Shown one piece after another: positions 51,231 through 64,000 of a stretch of 64,000 bases of DNA; the first letter of the stretch is position 1; each line of letters starts with the position of its first letter. Location of the stretch: positions 17,781,001 to 17,845,000 of the forward strand of contig NC_087151.1 of assembly GCF_035594125.1 (NCBI RefSeq), in the 5' to 3' direction. The position numbers and the translations under genes were made by a program. The stretch comes from Scylla paramamosain (Eukaryota; Arthropoda; Malacostraca; Decapoda; Portunidae). The notes under the pieces were generated by a model. That model saw only the letters and a list, made by a program, of their open reading frames with translations, was not told the origin of the DNA and did no database searches.

Positions 51231-52909
51231 TGAAAATGTATATATATTTTTTTTGCAGCAACTGTAGAGGATAATCCTTGCCTTCTGGGTATACCAAACA
51301 CCCTAGCTTCCATACACTCACTGTTTTTCCTTCTTTTTTTTTGGAGGGGGAGGGGAGGATATTTGTACAAAAAATAACACCACATCCTTTCACATCTTTA
51401 TAGCTTATATGTAATTGGGAAGAACAAAAAACACACCAGCTGTAATTTCATAACTACAAACAAAATACAAGGAGAGCTTCATTAATTTTCAGGTTGCTGC
51501 TAAAATGCAATAATTTAATGTGAACTGCATTTAATGATGGTTGTCACTTTGCTTCCAAGTCATACTCTAATGTATGCATGGGCTGCAACAAGTTACAGAG
51601 TAATGTGGAGTATGGTAACAATAGGTGATCATTATCACAATAATTTATTGTGATAACAATACTGGGTTATCATTTATCTGATAATTATTTTTCCCGCAAT
51701 ACTGAATCATCAGTATCACCAATACTTTTGGTTCCAAACTAGAGATAATTGACAATTTTAGTTTTTGGAACATGAGCATGTTTAAACTTTCAAAATTTAA
51801 TGTAATTACTTAACTTAGAACAGTATTTTTCATTAGTGAAGAGACAGGATAAACATAGAATTTGAAGTTTTTATAAGATTTTTCCAAGTTTTCTAAGATA
51901 AAGATAAAAATAAAGATTTAGATTTATCATTTTTTTTTATCTAAAATATCAATATCATTATTGTTAATATTGGAATTTTGGGTGTATTGATCTATCAGTT
52001 ATCAGTAACCAGGTAGTAAATTTATTGCCAGTTATCAATTATCAGTTATCGTGCCCAGTTATGATGGTAGCATTAATGTTGGGAGAGCAAGTGTGCCACC
52101 GTTGCTGTCAGCCCCCACCATCCACAGTGATGCTAGTTTAGTGAGGAGAAAGTAAGAAGGGTGGGCTGCAGCTCCCACTGCTATACATGTTTAGTAAGGA
52201 GAATGGTGGGCTGCTGTTGCTGCCATATAATTTTGTGAGGATAAGTCATTTGCATAAAATATCTTTAATAAGCTTGCACAAGCATGATTAAAACCATAGT
52301 CATTTTCTGCAATTGCTTTCATTAAGACACAAGAGAAGACACAGATTGAGTGGGATGTTTAGTGAAGAGAGGAAAAGAGGTGGGAATAGATGGAGAAGTA
52401 AAAAAGACAGAGAACATAGGAGATGATGGAGATGGAGGAGAAAAGAATTCCAGAGTCACAGGCAGAGTTGGAACAGCTGTAGCTGATAGAGAAAAGAGGT
52501 GACTTAAATGCCCTGCATGAGAAAGCTTGCACATCAGTGGAGGCATGGAGGCCACAGGTCCTGGTGTAGTACCAGAGACAGGTCTGGGAGGAGTAGGAGG
52601 AAGAGAAAGAAGAAACAGCAGTATGAGTTGGAGGGCCAAGTGGGAGTATTGTTGTTTTCTGTTGTCATAGTATCCAATTATATCAGGGATTTAATAGTGC
52701 TTGATACTTTGTAATTTGCATATGCCCTTTGTTTAAGCCTGATGATGTGCCCAACAAGTGTGTTGAATTTGAATTTGTATCTTCTCAAAAATTTTCACGT
52801 GCTTCTGTATAGCTTTTGAAAATTTTCATTTTACAAGAAGGCATGTAATGTACAGTGAGATAACGCAATGAAGAAAGAAAGAATGATGAAAGAGAAGACA
52901 ATAAACGCA

Positions 52910-52913
<4 letters not shown>
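51231..52913. other. No gene recognised
   Basis: Non-coding by eye. It contains TTATCAGTTATCA-type short repeats near 51990-52055 and a purine-rich segment 52320-52640 whose minus-strand ORF has no recognisable domain. Expected to be ELP3 intron. Confidence 0.55.

Positions 52914-52991
<78 letters not shown>
52914..52991. repeat. (AG)n microsatellite
   Basis: About 38 AG units. Confidence 0.97.
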
Positions 52992-52994
<3 letters not shown>

Positions 52995-53389
52995 CTAGGG
53001 GTACAGAAATCAGATGTACAATGCTGAGTGGTCGCTCGCTACCAGTAACTTACTAATAAGAATTTCCATGCCCAGACACTCTCCTTCTCCAATTAATTTA
53101 CCTTATTTCCCTTTGATCAATCAGTTTGAGTCACCCACAGTTCACAGCAGAAGAGTTGCCCTTGACCATGAAATAATCAGTGTTCATCTGGCCCCCTTTG
53201 TTTGCTCATGAGAATTTTTAGAAGTATGGTGTTTTATTCAAGTAGAGACAGCACGAGGAGCGGGTGTGGGTGCGTGTTGCAATCCCCCCTCTTTTAGCAG
53301 CAGCGCAGAAAAAACAGTTGGAGCACTTTCCCATGCTAGACGTTACCCTGTTGTTGGAAGGAGCAGACGTACTGAGATGTGCTCTGGTA

Positions 53390-53730
53390 TTTATCTGAGA
53401 CTAAGGCGGGATAACAGGTAGCTGGGTCAGTTGCTGTAAGGGGGATAAGTGAGTCATTATTGGCTGTACATCCCGGCCCATTTATATAGAATGGGAGTCT
53501 CAGCAGTAGTTTGCCAGTAAGTGTAGAAGTGAATTACACACTACACCCAGGGAAGTGACTCCTCGCTGTACAAGCGTACAAGTTGAGTTTTGTGCACAGT
53601 GAGCAGTGACTGACCCTCCTGTGTGTTCGTGGGCACTTCCGTTTTGTAATAGTTTCTTGTGTCTTTTGTTAGTGTCCCTGTTTGTTTTAAATGCTACTGC
53701 GGGCTGAGGTAGTTCAGCTGCAGAGGACCT
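53390..53730 (+). repeat. LTR-like dispersed repeat, copy 1
   Basis: Segments GATAAGTGAGTCATTA, GGGAAGTGACTCCT, GTGGGCACT and AAATGCTACTG occur in the same order and spacing in inverse at 62540-62885. A TATA-like TTTATATAGAA lies near 53482-53492. It could be a solo LTR or another dispersed element. No primer-binding site or internal region seen. Confidence 0.65.
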
Positions 53731-54410
53731 ATTGTATTTGATGGCTCATAAAATGCACCTTTTCTCCAAAAAAAAAAAGTCTCAGGAAATGAGCCTGCAT
53801 CCTATGAGGCCAAGGTTCAGCATTGTGGCAGTGGTTGGTGGTAAGTCTATGGCAACAGAGGCTCTAAAATCAAACCCCAAGACATCTTTGCACATGTAAA
53901 CAAAGTGATGATTGGTACTACACCACAAAAACAACTCTTTCTTTCAAGGTAACAATATATAATAGGTCATACTTACCGGTAATTCACATAGAATGACATC
54001 AGTCAGGAAGAATTTGCCTAAGTGATCATGCACCACGCATTGCATGTACCAAAACAAACACGCAGTCGGTTATGCACCAAACCCGGTGACACAGGAAAGC
54101 TTCACTGTGTTCTTTACAATATCATGCCGTTACTTCTTGAGGTAAGACACACTTTCATACAATTAAAATTGCACCTATCTTTTAACATTCTTATGAACAA
54201 ACTTTATTACCCCTGTAGTCTCTCACAGTCACTGCCGATGCCATATGCCAGGTACACATTTACATCTCACAACAGGATTGATACATAGGCTACTAGCAAA
54301 TATTAAAGTTTTTAAATGCAAAATATTGAGATCTAATTATGATCTGAATGCATATGTGAGTCTTCAAATGTCAGGTGAAATCCTTCACTCTCTCCTCTCT
54401 CTCTCACCTT
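53731..54410 (+). repeat. Family M copy (DNA-transposon-like), first of two direct repeats
   Basis: It starts GTATTTGATGGCTCATAAAA, matching starts at 54672, 58886 and the inverse at 63621. It shares long segments with 54672-55100 (GTCTATGGCA, CACATGTAAACAAAGTGATG, GGTCATACTTAC). The later part (CAAATATTAAAGTTTTTAAA onward, 54298-54395) matches 63420-63510. No transposase ORF. Confidence 0.85.
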
Positions 54411-54430
54411 CATCTGGATGGTAAAAAGAG

Positions 54431-55130
<700 letters not shown>

Positions 55131-55149
55131 ATGAGAAACTACTGTTTTT

Positions 55150-57258
<2,109 letters not shown>

Positions 57259-57299
57259 TAGCAGCCTTAAAGGGGGTATCATACTCAAAATTCAGTAAA

Positions 57300-57600
57300 C
57301 AGAGGTTCGTTATTTTGTGGGTTTACTGTACATATTAGTTTAGTCCCCTTTCACTTTACAGTGTATTGTATTTTTTTAGTTAAAATATGTACTATATATA
57401 TAATAATTGTTTTTATTGTGTTAAAGTGAATTTAAAATGCGTTTAATAAGTGAGATGTGTATTTTGTGGATTAGACTATAAAACATGGGTATTGCTGATT
57501 CTTGTAGGGATAGTTTCCCATATTTGCAGATTATCACAATTCATGGGAAGTTTTGGGGCATAACCCCTGCAAACAGCAGGTGAACACTGTACACACATGT
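57300..57600. other. Possible mariner-like terminal fragment
   Basis: The inverse of 57500-57592 begins ACAGTGTTCACCTGCTGTTT, in the style of pogo/mariner termini, and the left edge has GAGGTTCGTTATTTTGTGGG. No transposase. Confidence 0.4.
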
Positions 57601-57601
57601 A

Positions 57602-58747
57602 CAGTAAAATCCCTCTCATCCGGCATTCGAGTATCCGGCAGCTTCAAGTATCCGGCACATTTTTCCCCGAGCCTTAAAATCAATAAAAAATCAATGTGTA
57701 CTCATAAAATCAATTAAATTATGATTAATTATGAGGACGGCACAATGCCCGAGTTCCAAAAACAGTTTAATGTTAAGGATGCGATATTCATGGCTTCACT
57801 TGCTTGGCTAGACGTTAAAAGGCAAACACTGATGTGATGTTGGTGGAAATTGTACCCTTTGATGATGTGTGATGATGAGGATGATGAGGAGTTTGAAGGG
57901 TTTGTAGGTGGCATGAAAAATTCGGTGGTGAGCGAGCTGAGGGAAATGGAGGGAAATGTGCAACTTAAAAAGACAGATGAAGCATTACAGGAATGGGTGG
58001 ATGCGGACGAAAATCAGGCCGTAACATTCACTCTCACAGACGAGGAACTTATCAACGCTGTAGTAGAAGATCACTTAGAGAAAATTAATGATGATAGTGA
58101 TGATGATGATGATAATGAGCCTAAAGTAACTTGGGAACAGGCTGCGAAACACATGGCTGGCTTTGTCAGGTTTGCTGAGCAGTACACATACATGTCAACC
58201 CGAGATGTTATGACCCTTCACTGCATTGAGAATGAGTTTTTGCTGCAAAGAAGAAGGAGCTGCAAACAAGGAGACATTAGAAACTATTTTAAAGTAGCTT
58301 GTAAGGGAAAAGAAGTGGGGCAAACAAGTACAGAATCTGATGATGTTGATGACCCGGAGGGTGTTGAATGAGAGGTGCGGGGAGCGAAAAAGTGTCACAA
58401 ACACTCGTACATTTTCATATCTTTATTGTATGCTATACATGTTGGCTAATATTGAATAAAGCAAATAAGTGAATACGTACTTTATTTTTGTAACCCATCA
58501 ACTTATTTATAAGAGGAAAGTATTAAAGAGAATGTTAGTACAGTAGTATTGTGTGTTGGTGAGTGTGAGATGGCAGCGTGGGTGGCGACGCGCGGCACGG
58601 CGATCAGTTGATCTTTGTTATGGTAAGATGCGTGAGTGTAGGGTGGTGATTGTGGACATAATTTCACTTATATTCAAGTATCCGGCATGCTTCAAGTATC
58701 CGGCATGTCGGTGGTCTTGTTGATGCCGGATAAGAGAGATTTTACTG
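57602..58747 (+). mobile_element. Tigger derivative, copy 2
   Basis: A 1146-bp element with the same termini and layout as 48778-50655 but on the other strand and without a DIRS. TA lies on both sides (57600-57601, 58748-58749). It supplies the empty site that dates the DIRS insertion in copy 1 and defines the element ends. Confidence 0.94.
57721..58371 (+). pseudogene. Tigger transposase C-terminal ORF, one stop
   Basis: The same 217-codon frame as 49154-49807, starting at the equivalent ATG at 57721, with one TGA at about 57835-57837 (just before CWWKLYPL). After the stop the frame stays open for 174 codons from 57850 to 58371. The acidic run and the PEGVE end are conserved. Substitutions between the copies are few. 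Confidence 0.88.
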
Positions 58748-58885
58748 TACTTGGAAATGATTGTTTCCACTGATGTGACGCGTGTCACCCAGAGTGCCTT
58801 GCAGCACCCATTATTTCACGTTTCATTTGCTGTGAGGCTGCAGCTGGGATATGACCAAGCAATATCATAATATGTATACATAAGT

Positions 58886-59081
58886 TACCGTATTTGCCGG
58901 CACATTAAATGCACCTTTTTCTAAAAAAAAAAAAAAAAAAAAAATCTGATAATTACCATGCATCTAATGCAGCTGTAATACACATGCCTAGGCATTTAAG
59001 CTTAGGCCTATAAGTATAGAGTTGAGGCAATAGTAAATGTACATTAATCACAAATATTGTTACTAATAATATTAATAATAA

Positions 59082-59084
<3 letters not shown>
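58886..59084 (+). repeat. Family M copy
   Basis: It begins ACCGTATTTGCCGGCACATT, has an A-run at 58924-58943, then AGGCCTATAAGTATAGAGTT and ACTAATAATATTAATAATAA shared with 47975-48080 (inverse). It ends at (TC)n from 59085. Confidence 0.87.
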
Positions 59085-59171
<87 letters not shown>

Positions 59172-59345
59172 CCCTTTCCTTCCCTTCTCCCCCCTTCCCT
59201 GCCTTCCTCTCCCTTCCCTTCCCTCCCCCTTTCCCTGCACTCCTCTCCCTTCCCTCCTTCCCTCCCTCCATCCATCCCCCCTCCCCCATCTCTCTCTCTC
59301 TCTCTCTCTCTCCCTTCACTGCCCTCCTCCCTTTTCCTCTCCCTT
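59085..59345. repeat. (TC)n and pyrimidine tract
   Basis: (TC)n at 59085-59166 is followed by C/T-rich sequence to about 59345. Confidence 0.95.
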
Positions 59346-59732
59346 GTCACTTATCCCTGACAAATAAGGAGGAGGGAAGGTGACAGAGAGAGGCTTGACA
59401 CACGACAAAAGAGGAAGGGAGAGGAAAAGAAAAAGGTGGGAAGGGACATAACTGAAGAAAGAAAGTACATGGGGCAAGGAAGTGGAGGAAGGGTGAAGGA
59501 GGAGGATGGGAAGATGGAGAGACAGTAGAAAGAATAAATATAAGCAGCAAAGATGAGGAGTGACAGAAGAATTATAGGGATAGAGGAAGTATTGAGAAAT
59601 AAATATTCTCTTTTCCTGTCCTCCGCTTCTTTTCATTTTCTTTCATCCATTTCCTTCCCAGTTATACCCCTTCCATCCATTTTTATTCTCAATCATTCTC
59701 ATTCAACTTTGCAATCCTCAGGATTGTTCTTA

Positions 59733-59735
<3 letters not shown>
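59346..59735. other. Purine- then pyrimidine-rich spacer, no gene
   Basis: 59346-59550 is G/A-rich and 59600-59700 is C/T-rich. ORFs here are composition artefacts. Confidence 0.7.
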
Positions 59736-60505
<770 letters not shown>

Positions 60506-60569
60506 AGATATGATGGTTGCACAGCCACAATGCAGCATCACACCAGATGTGAAGACAAAATACACATAC

Positions 60570-61765
60570 TTTTAGGGATTTTGGTGAAACTTTCATTGTT
60601 GCCTTGGACATATCAAAAGCTTTTAATAAAGTCCAGCACAAAACTTTGATTTCCAAACTACTCTCCTCCAACTTCTATTCTTCTCTCTGTAACTTAATTT
60701 CAAGTTTCTTCTCTGACTGTTCTATTGCTGCTGTGGTAAACAGTCACTGTTCTCCTAAGTCTATTAACAATGGTGTTCCTCAGGAGTCTGTCCTGTCACC
60801 CACTCTCCAACTATTATTCATCAGTGATCTTCTAAACTTCTTTTCTATCCACTCCTATACTCATGATACCACCTTGCACTTTTCCATGTCCTTTTGTGGA
60901 TGTCAACTCTTCTGGAAGTAAACAGCTCATGTAGGAAAGCCACAGAACACCTGAATTCTGATCTCATTAAAATTTCTGATTGGGGTAGAGGGAATTTAGT
61001 AATGTTCAATGCCTCAAAAACTCAATTCCTCCATTTATCAACTAGACACTTCAGTGACACTCAACTGTTCTCCTTTTCTACACTGAACATCCTCAATCAG
61101 TCCTTTACTTATAATCTAAACTGGAAACTTCACATCTCATCTCCTGCTAAAGCAGCTTCTATGAAGTTAGGGATTCAGTGTCATCTCTGCCAGTTTTTCT
61201 CGCCCTTCCAACCCTAGCTGCTAACTCTGTACAGGGGCATTATCTGTCCATGTATGGAATTTGCTTAACATGTAAGGGGTGGGGAGGTTGGAGGGTTCCA
61301 CTCACACCGCCATTTTAGAAAGGGTAGAATCAAAAGCTTTTCATCTTATCAAATCCTCTCTCTAACTGATTGTCTTCAGCCTCTCTCTCATCACCACAGT
61401 GTTGCAGCTCTTGCTATCTTCTGGTATTTTCACACTAACTGCTCCTCTGATCTTGTTAACTGCATCCCTCCCCTCTTCCTGTGGCCTGGATGCACAAGAC
61501 TTTCTTCTCTCTCTCATCCCTATTCTGTCCATCTCTCTAGTAAAAGTATTCTCAAGCCTTCTTCCCTTTCTCTGGTAAACTCTGGAGTTCCCTGTCTGCT
61601 TCTGTATTTCCTCCTTACTATGGCTTAAACTCTTTCAAGAGGGAGGTTTCAAGACCCTGACTTTTTAATTATTCTATCTGTCATCTCTATAGGAACTGGA
61701 AATAACTGGGCCTTTTTTATTAAAATTTTTTGTTGCCCTTGGCCAGTGGCCCTCTTATATAAGAT
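60570..61765 (+). mobile_element. LINE-A copy, 5'-truncated, degenerate
   Basis: It begins TTTTAGGGATTTTGGTGAAA and reads DISKAFNKVQHKTLISKL, INNGVPQESVLSP, a catalytic box changed to YTHDTTLH, then [37 protein letters not shown] and a broken C-terminal domain. The first catalytic Asp of the pair is replaced (D to H). The 3' terminus CCAGTGGCCCTCTTATATAA at about 61742-61762 is diverged and lacks a long A-tail. Confidence 0.9.
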
Positions 61766-61799
61766 ACACACACACTACAATTTTTTTTTCAATAACTTT

Positions 61800-61890
61800 A
61801 TGATGAAACATAATAGATTTTTCTACAAAACATCCTTGTAAAACAGGGGTGTCTTATACAGAGGTGTGTCTAATACGCCAGCAAATGTGA
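61800..61890 (-). repeat. Family M terminal fragment
   Basis: Inverse of 61805-61888 reads ATCACATTTGCTGGCGTATT and AGACACACCTCTG, with the GTATTTG.TGGC-like terminus. Confidence 0.65.
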
Positions 61891-61904
61891 TATGTGTGTG
61901 TCTA

Positions 61905-61963
61905 TATATATATATATATATACACAAACACATATCACATTAGCATATATACATATATGTATA

Positions 61964-62054
<91 letters not shown>
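61905..62054. repeat. (TA)n microsatellite with interruptions
   Basis: TA units with CACA and GTATATG interruptions up to about 61970, then pure (TA)n to 62054. Confidence 0.96.
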
Positions 62055-62058
<4 letters not shown>

Positions 62059-62085
62059 TAGCAAATATGTTGTATGTATATATTG

Positions 62086-62234
62086 TTATGACCACAGTTC
62101 CCAGTCCCTTCACAAAGCAGCTGCACCTGGACTAGTTTCTCCTTAGTCACCTCCTACGTGACTGGGTGCAGGGCTTAATTTGGGTTACAAGGTCCACTTT
62201 TAACTCATGCACCCTTCTTAACAACAGTCATAAC
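62086..62234. repeat. Short segment with inverted ends
   Basis: TGTTATGAC at 62086 and GTCATAACA near 62226-62234 are inverse, enclosing about 130 bp. It may be a small transposon or chance. Confidence 0.35.
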
Positions 62235-62539
62235 AATAGGTCACATTAATGATGTCAACAGTCTATTTTACCCACCTAGAGACAAAGGAAATGCTCTAAC
62301 AAAACTTAACTCCCACAGCTGTGAAAGGATCAACAACCATGTCTAGGAAGAAACAATTATAACAAGCACTAACACATATATGGCTGAGGTATAAAACCTC
62401 GTTGGACAACCACCCTCAGTAAGAAATCTTCCCACTGTCCAACAACGTGTTATATCTCTCACTGAGTAGTGATGTTTACTACCTCCTGGATGGCAGGCCT
62501 GATCAGGGCCTGAGGATGGAGTAAAGTTCACAACACAAC

Positions 62540-62885
62540 TATTCACTCAAGTCCTCTGCAGCTGAACACCATCAGCCAACAGTAGCATTTAACACAACAA
62601 GCTCACTAACATGGGAAACAACTACAGATTAGTGCCCACAAACTCACAGGAAGGTAATTTATCTCTCATTGTATCACAGCTCAGCTTGCACACACATTCA
62701 GCCAAGGAGTCACTTCCCTAGGTATGGAATGTGTTATATGCAACTACACTCCCTGGCAGGCTACTATGGAGACTCCTATGCTATTTAAGTAGGCTGGGGC
62801 AAATGGCCAGTAATGACTCACTTATCCCCTTAAAGCAACTAACCTGACTAACTGGATTCCTGCCTTAGTCTCCACCATATATTAC
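62540..62885 (-). repeat. LTR-like dispersed repeat, copy 2
   Basis: Inverse of 53390-53730; shared words are GATAAGTGAGTCATTA, GGGAAGTGACTCC and GTTCAGCTGCAGAGGAC. A TATTTAAGT lies near 62782-62790. The surrounding 62235-62539 and 62886-63300 hold no recognised gene. Confidence 0.65.
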
Positions 62886-63302
62886 TGCCTGCCTCAATAC
62901 GTCCATTTCATCTAAATGCAGGGTAGTGACTGAGTGTAGGAAAGCATACCAAACACTCTCCAGCTCTGCTGCTGGGGGAGATACAAGAGATGGGGGAGAT
63001 GCTGATATACATACATACACCTACCCACTTGCTGCTCTGCACCCTGCACTGTCTTATATGAATAAGACACTTCACTTCTGAAAATTCCAATGATTAAACT
63101 ATGGGGGCTAGATGAATACAGATTAATTTATATTCAAGAGCAACTCTTCTACTAAATACTGGGTGAAACTTATATTGAATGGACAAGGGGAAGTAAGGAA
63201 ATTTATGTGGGGAATAGGAGTGATTGCGTGGATTAATACTATATTAAGAGCTTCAGGCTGGGTAGGCTACGTGTCAGAGATGCATCCAAGTCATGTCCCC
63301 AG

Positions 63303-63305
<3 letters not shown>
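62886..63305. other. No gene recognised
   Basis: Unassigned sequence between the LTR-like repeat and (TC)n. Only short ORFs. Confidence 0.55.

Positions 63306-63397
<92 letters not shown>
63306..63397. repeat. (TC)n microsatellite
   Basis: About 45 TC units with one CC interruption near 63338. Confidence 0.96.
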
Positions 63398-63399
<2 letters not shown>

Positions 63400-63622
63400 T
63401 CCCTCATTCTTCTACTAGCAAATATTAAAGTTTTTAAGTGCAAAATATTGGGATCTAATAATGATCTAAATGCATGTGAGAGTCTTCAAATGTCAGGTGA
63501 AATCCTTTACTTCATATTCAGAGCTTAAATCCACTCATTTATCTTTTTTCTCATTTCAATGTCTGCCAAAACTGGGTGCGTCTTATGAGCCCATGCATCT
63601 TATGAGCCATCAAATATGGTAT
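63398..63622 (-). repeat. Family M end with (TC)n
   Basis: CAAATATTAAAGTTTTTAAG and GTCTTCAAATGTCAGGTGAA repeat 54298-54390. The end near 63621 (GAGCCATCAAATATGGTA) is the inverse of the start at 53731 and 54672. It is adjacent to (TC)n. Confidence 0.87.
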
Positions 63623-63624
63623 AC

Positions 63625-64000
63625 AGTGGAACTTCGGTTACCAAATGCCTCCCTTTTTGAACAATTCGGTTTTTGAGCAAAATTTTTAATTCATTATTGC
63701 TTTGGTTGTGATACCATAATTCAATTCTAGAACAAAGTTATTTGATATCATATATTAAAAGACATAGCAAAAGCTGCCATTTATTACTAATTTATAGTTT
63801 CTATAAATAGGTACTTTGTTTTTATACACAGTGGAACCATAGTCATCAAATGTCTCCCTTTCTGAACAACTTGGTTTTCGAACAAAAATTTTACCTCTTA
63901 ATTGCTTCAGTTACCATATCATAATTTGGTTTTCAAACTAAGTTACTTGATTTCAAATACTACAAGATGCAGCAAAAGCTCCTATTTATTACTACTAATT
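63625..64000. repeat. Two direct copies of a pogo-like terminal segment
   Basis: 63625-63800 and 63829-64000 both begin CAGTGGAAC and share CCTCCCTTT-type, GAACAA.T.GGTTTT and TTTATTACTA segments. The start resembles Tigger/pogo termini. The second copy runs off the window. No ORF. Confidence 0.7.

Noticed and set aside
52322..52639. 105-codon minus-strand Pro/Ser-rich ORF
   Set aside because: No domain, no splice context and purine-rich opposite strand. Not supported as a gene.

Overview
The window is animal nuclear DNA, most likely from a decapod crustacean. That is an inference from three things together: one conserved host gene split by introns of 17 kb and 27 kb, an extreme load of long dinucleotide microsatellites, and a DIRS1-like retrotransposon, a group known from decapods. 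No bacterial operon, CRISPR array, rRNA or tRNA was recognised.

The only host gene I can support is ELP3, the catalytic subunit of Elongator, on the minus strand. Its last three coding exons lie at 48454-48581, 30814-30995 and 3409-3482. The splice phases agree (AG|A, then G|GT), all junctions are GT/AG, and the reading frame closes with TAG after the family C-terminus. Earlier exons must lie beyond base 64000. Almost everything else is transposable elements and simple repeats inside or beside the ELP3 introns.

Layout. 1-3400: LINE-A 3' end, a decayed Ty1/copia pol, and the ELP3 3' flank. 3409-3482: ELP3 last exon. 3545-24430: a head-to-tail series of copies of one CR1/L2-like LINE (LINE-B), all on the plus strand. 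One copy is split by a complete 5.3-kb DIRS1-like element (12725-18040), and another by an opposite-strand LINE-C (20842-24130). 25850-30800: Tigger-type fragments, LINE-A, LINE-D and LINE-E fragments. 30814-30995: ELP3 exon. 32080-48450: tandem repeats, minus-strand LINE-B copies, LINE-A copies and one plus-strand LINE-B. 48454-48581: ELP3 exon. 48666-51230: a four-level nest (Tc1-like > Tigger > deleted DIRS > TA repeat). 51231-64000: a dispersed DNA-transposon-like family (called M), an LTR-like dispersed repeat, LINE-A copies, a second Tigger derivative and 1.4 kb of almost pure purine/pyrimidine repeat.

Most notable: (1) LINE-B copies end in CTAGGTAAA(T/C)A followed by (CA)n, and at least seven copies begin directly at another (CA)n tract, which suggests a LINE that both carries and inserts into CA microsatellites. 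(2) The DIRS element has split inverted termini and an internal complementary region equal to the two ends joined. Two insertions with reconstructable empty sites show no target duplication, and a 729-bp derivative lacks all genes and the internal complementary region. (3) Two Tigger derivatives share one internal deletion yet keep the same C-terminal ORF. (4) Perfect short hairpins lie exactly at two rearrangement junctions.

LINE-A to LINE-E and M are working labels for this window only. Clade names rest on motifs read by eye, not on phylogeny.
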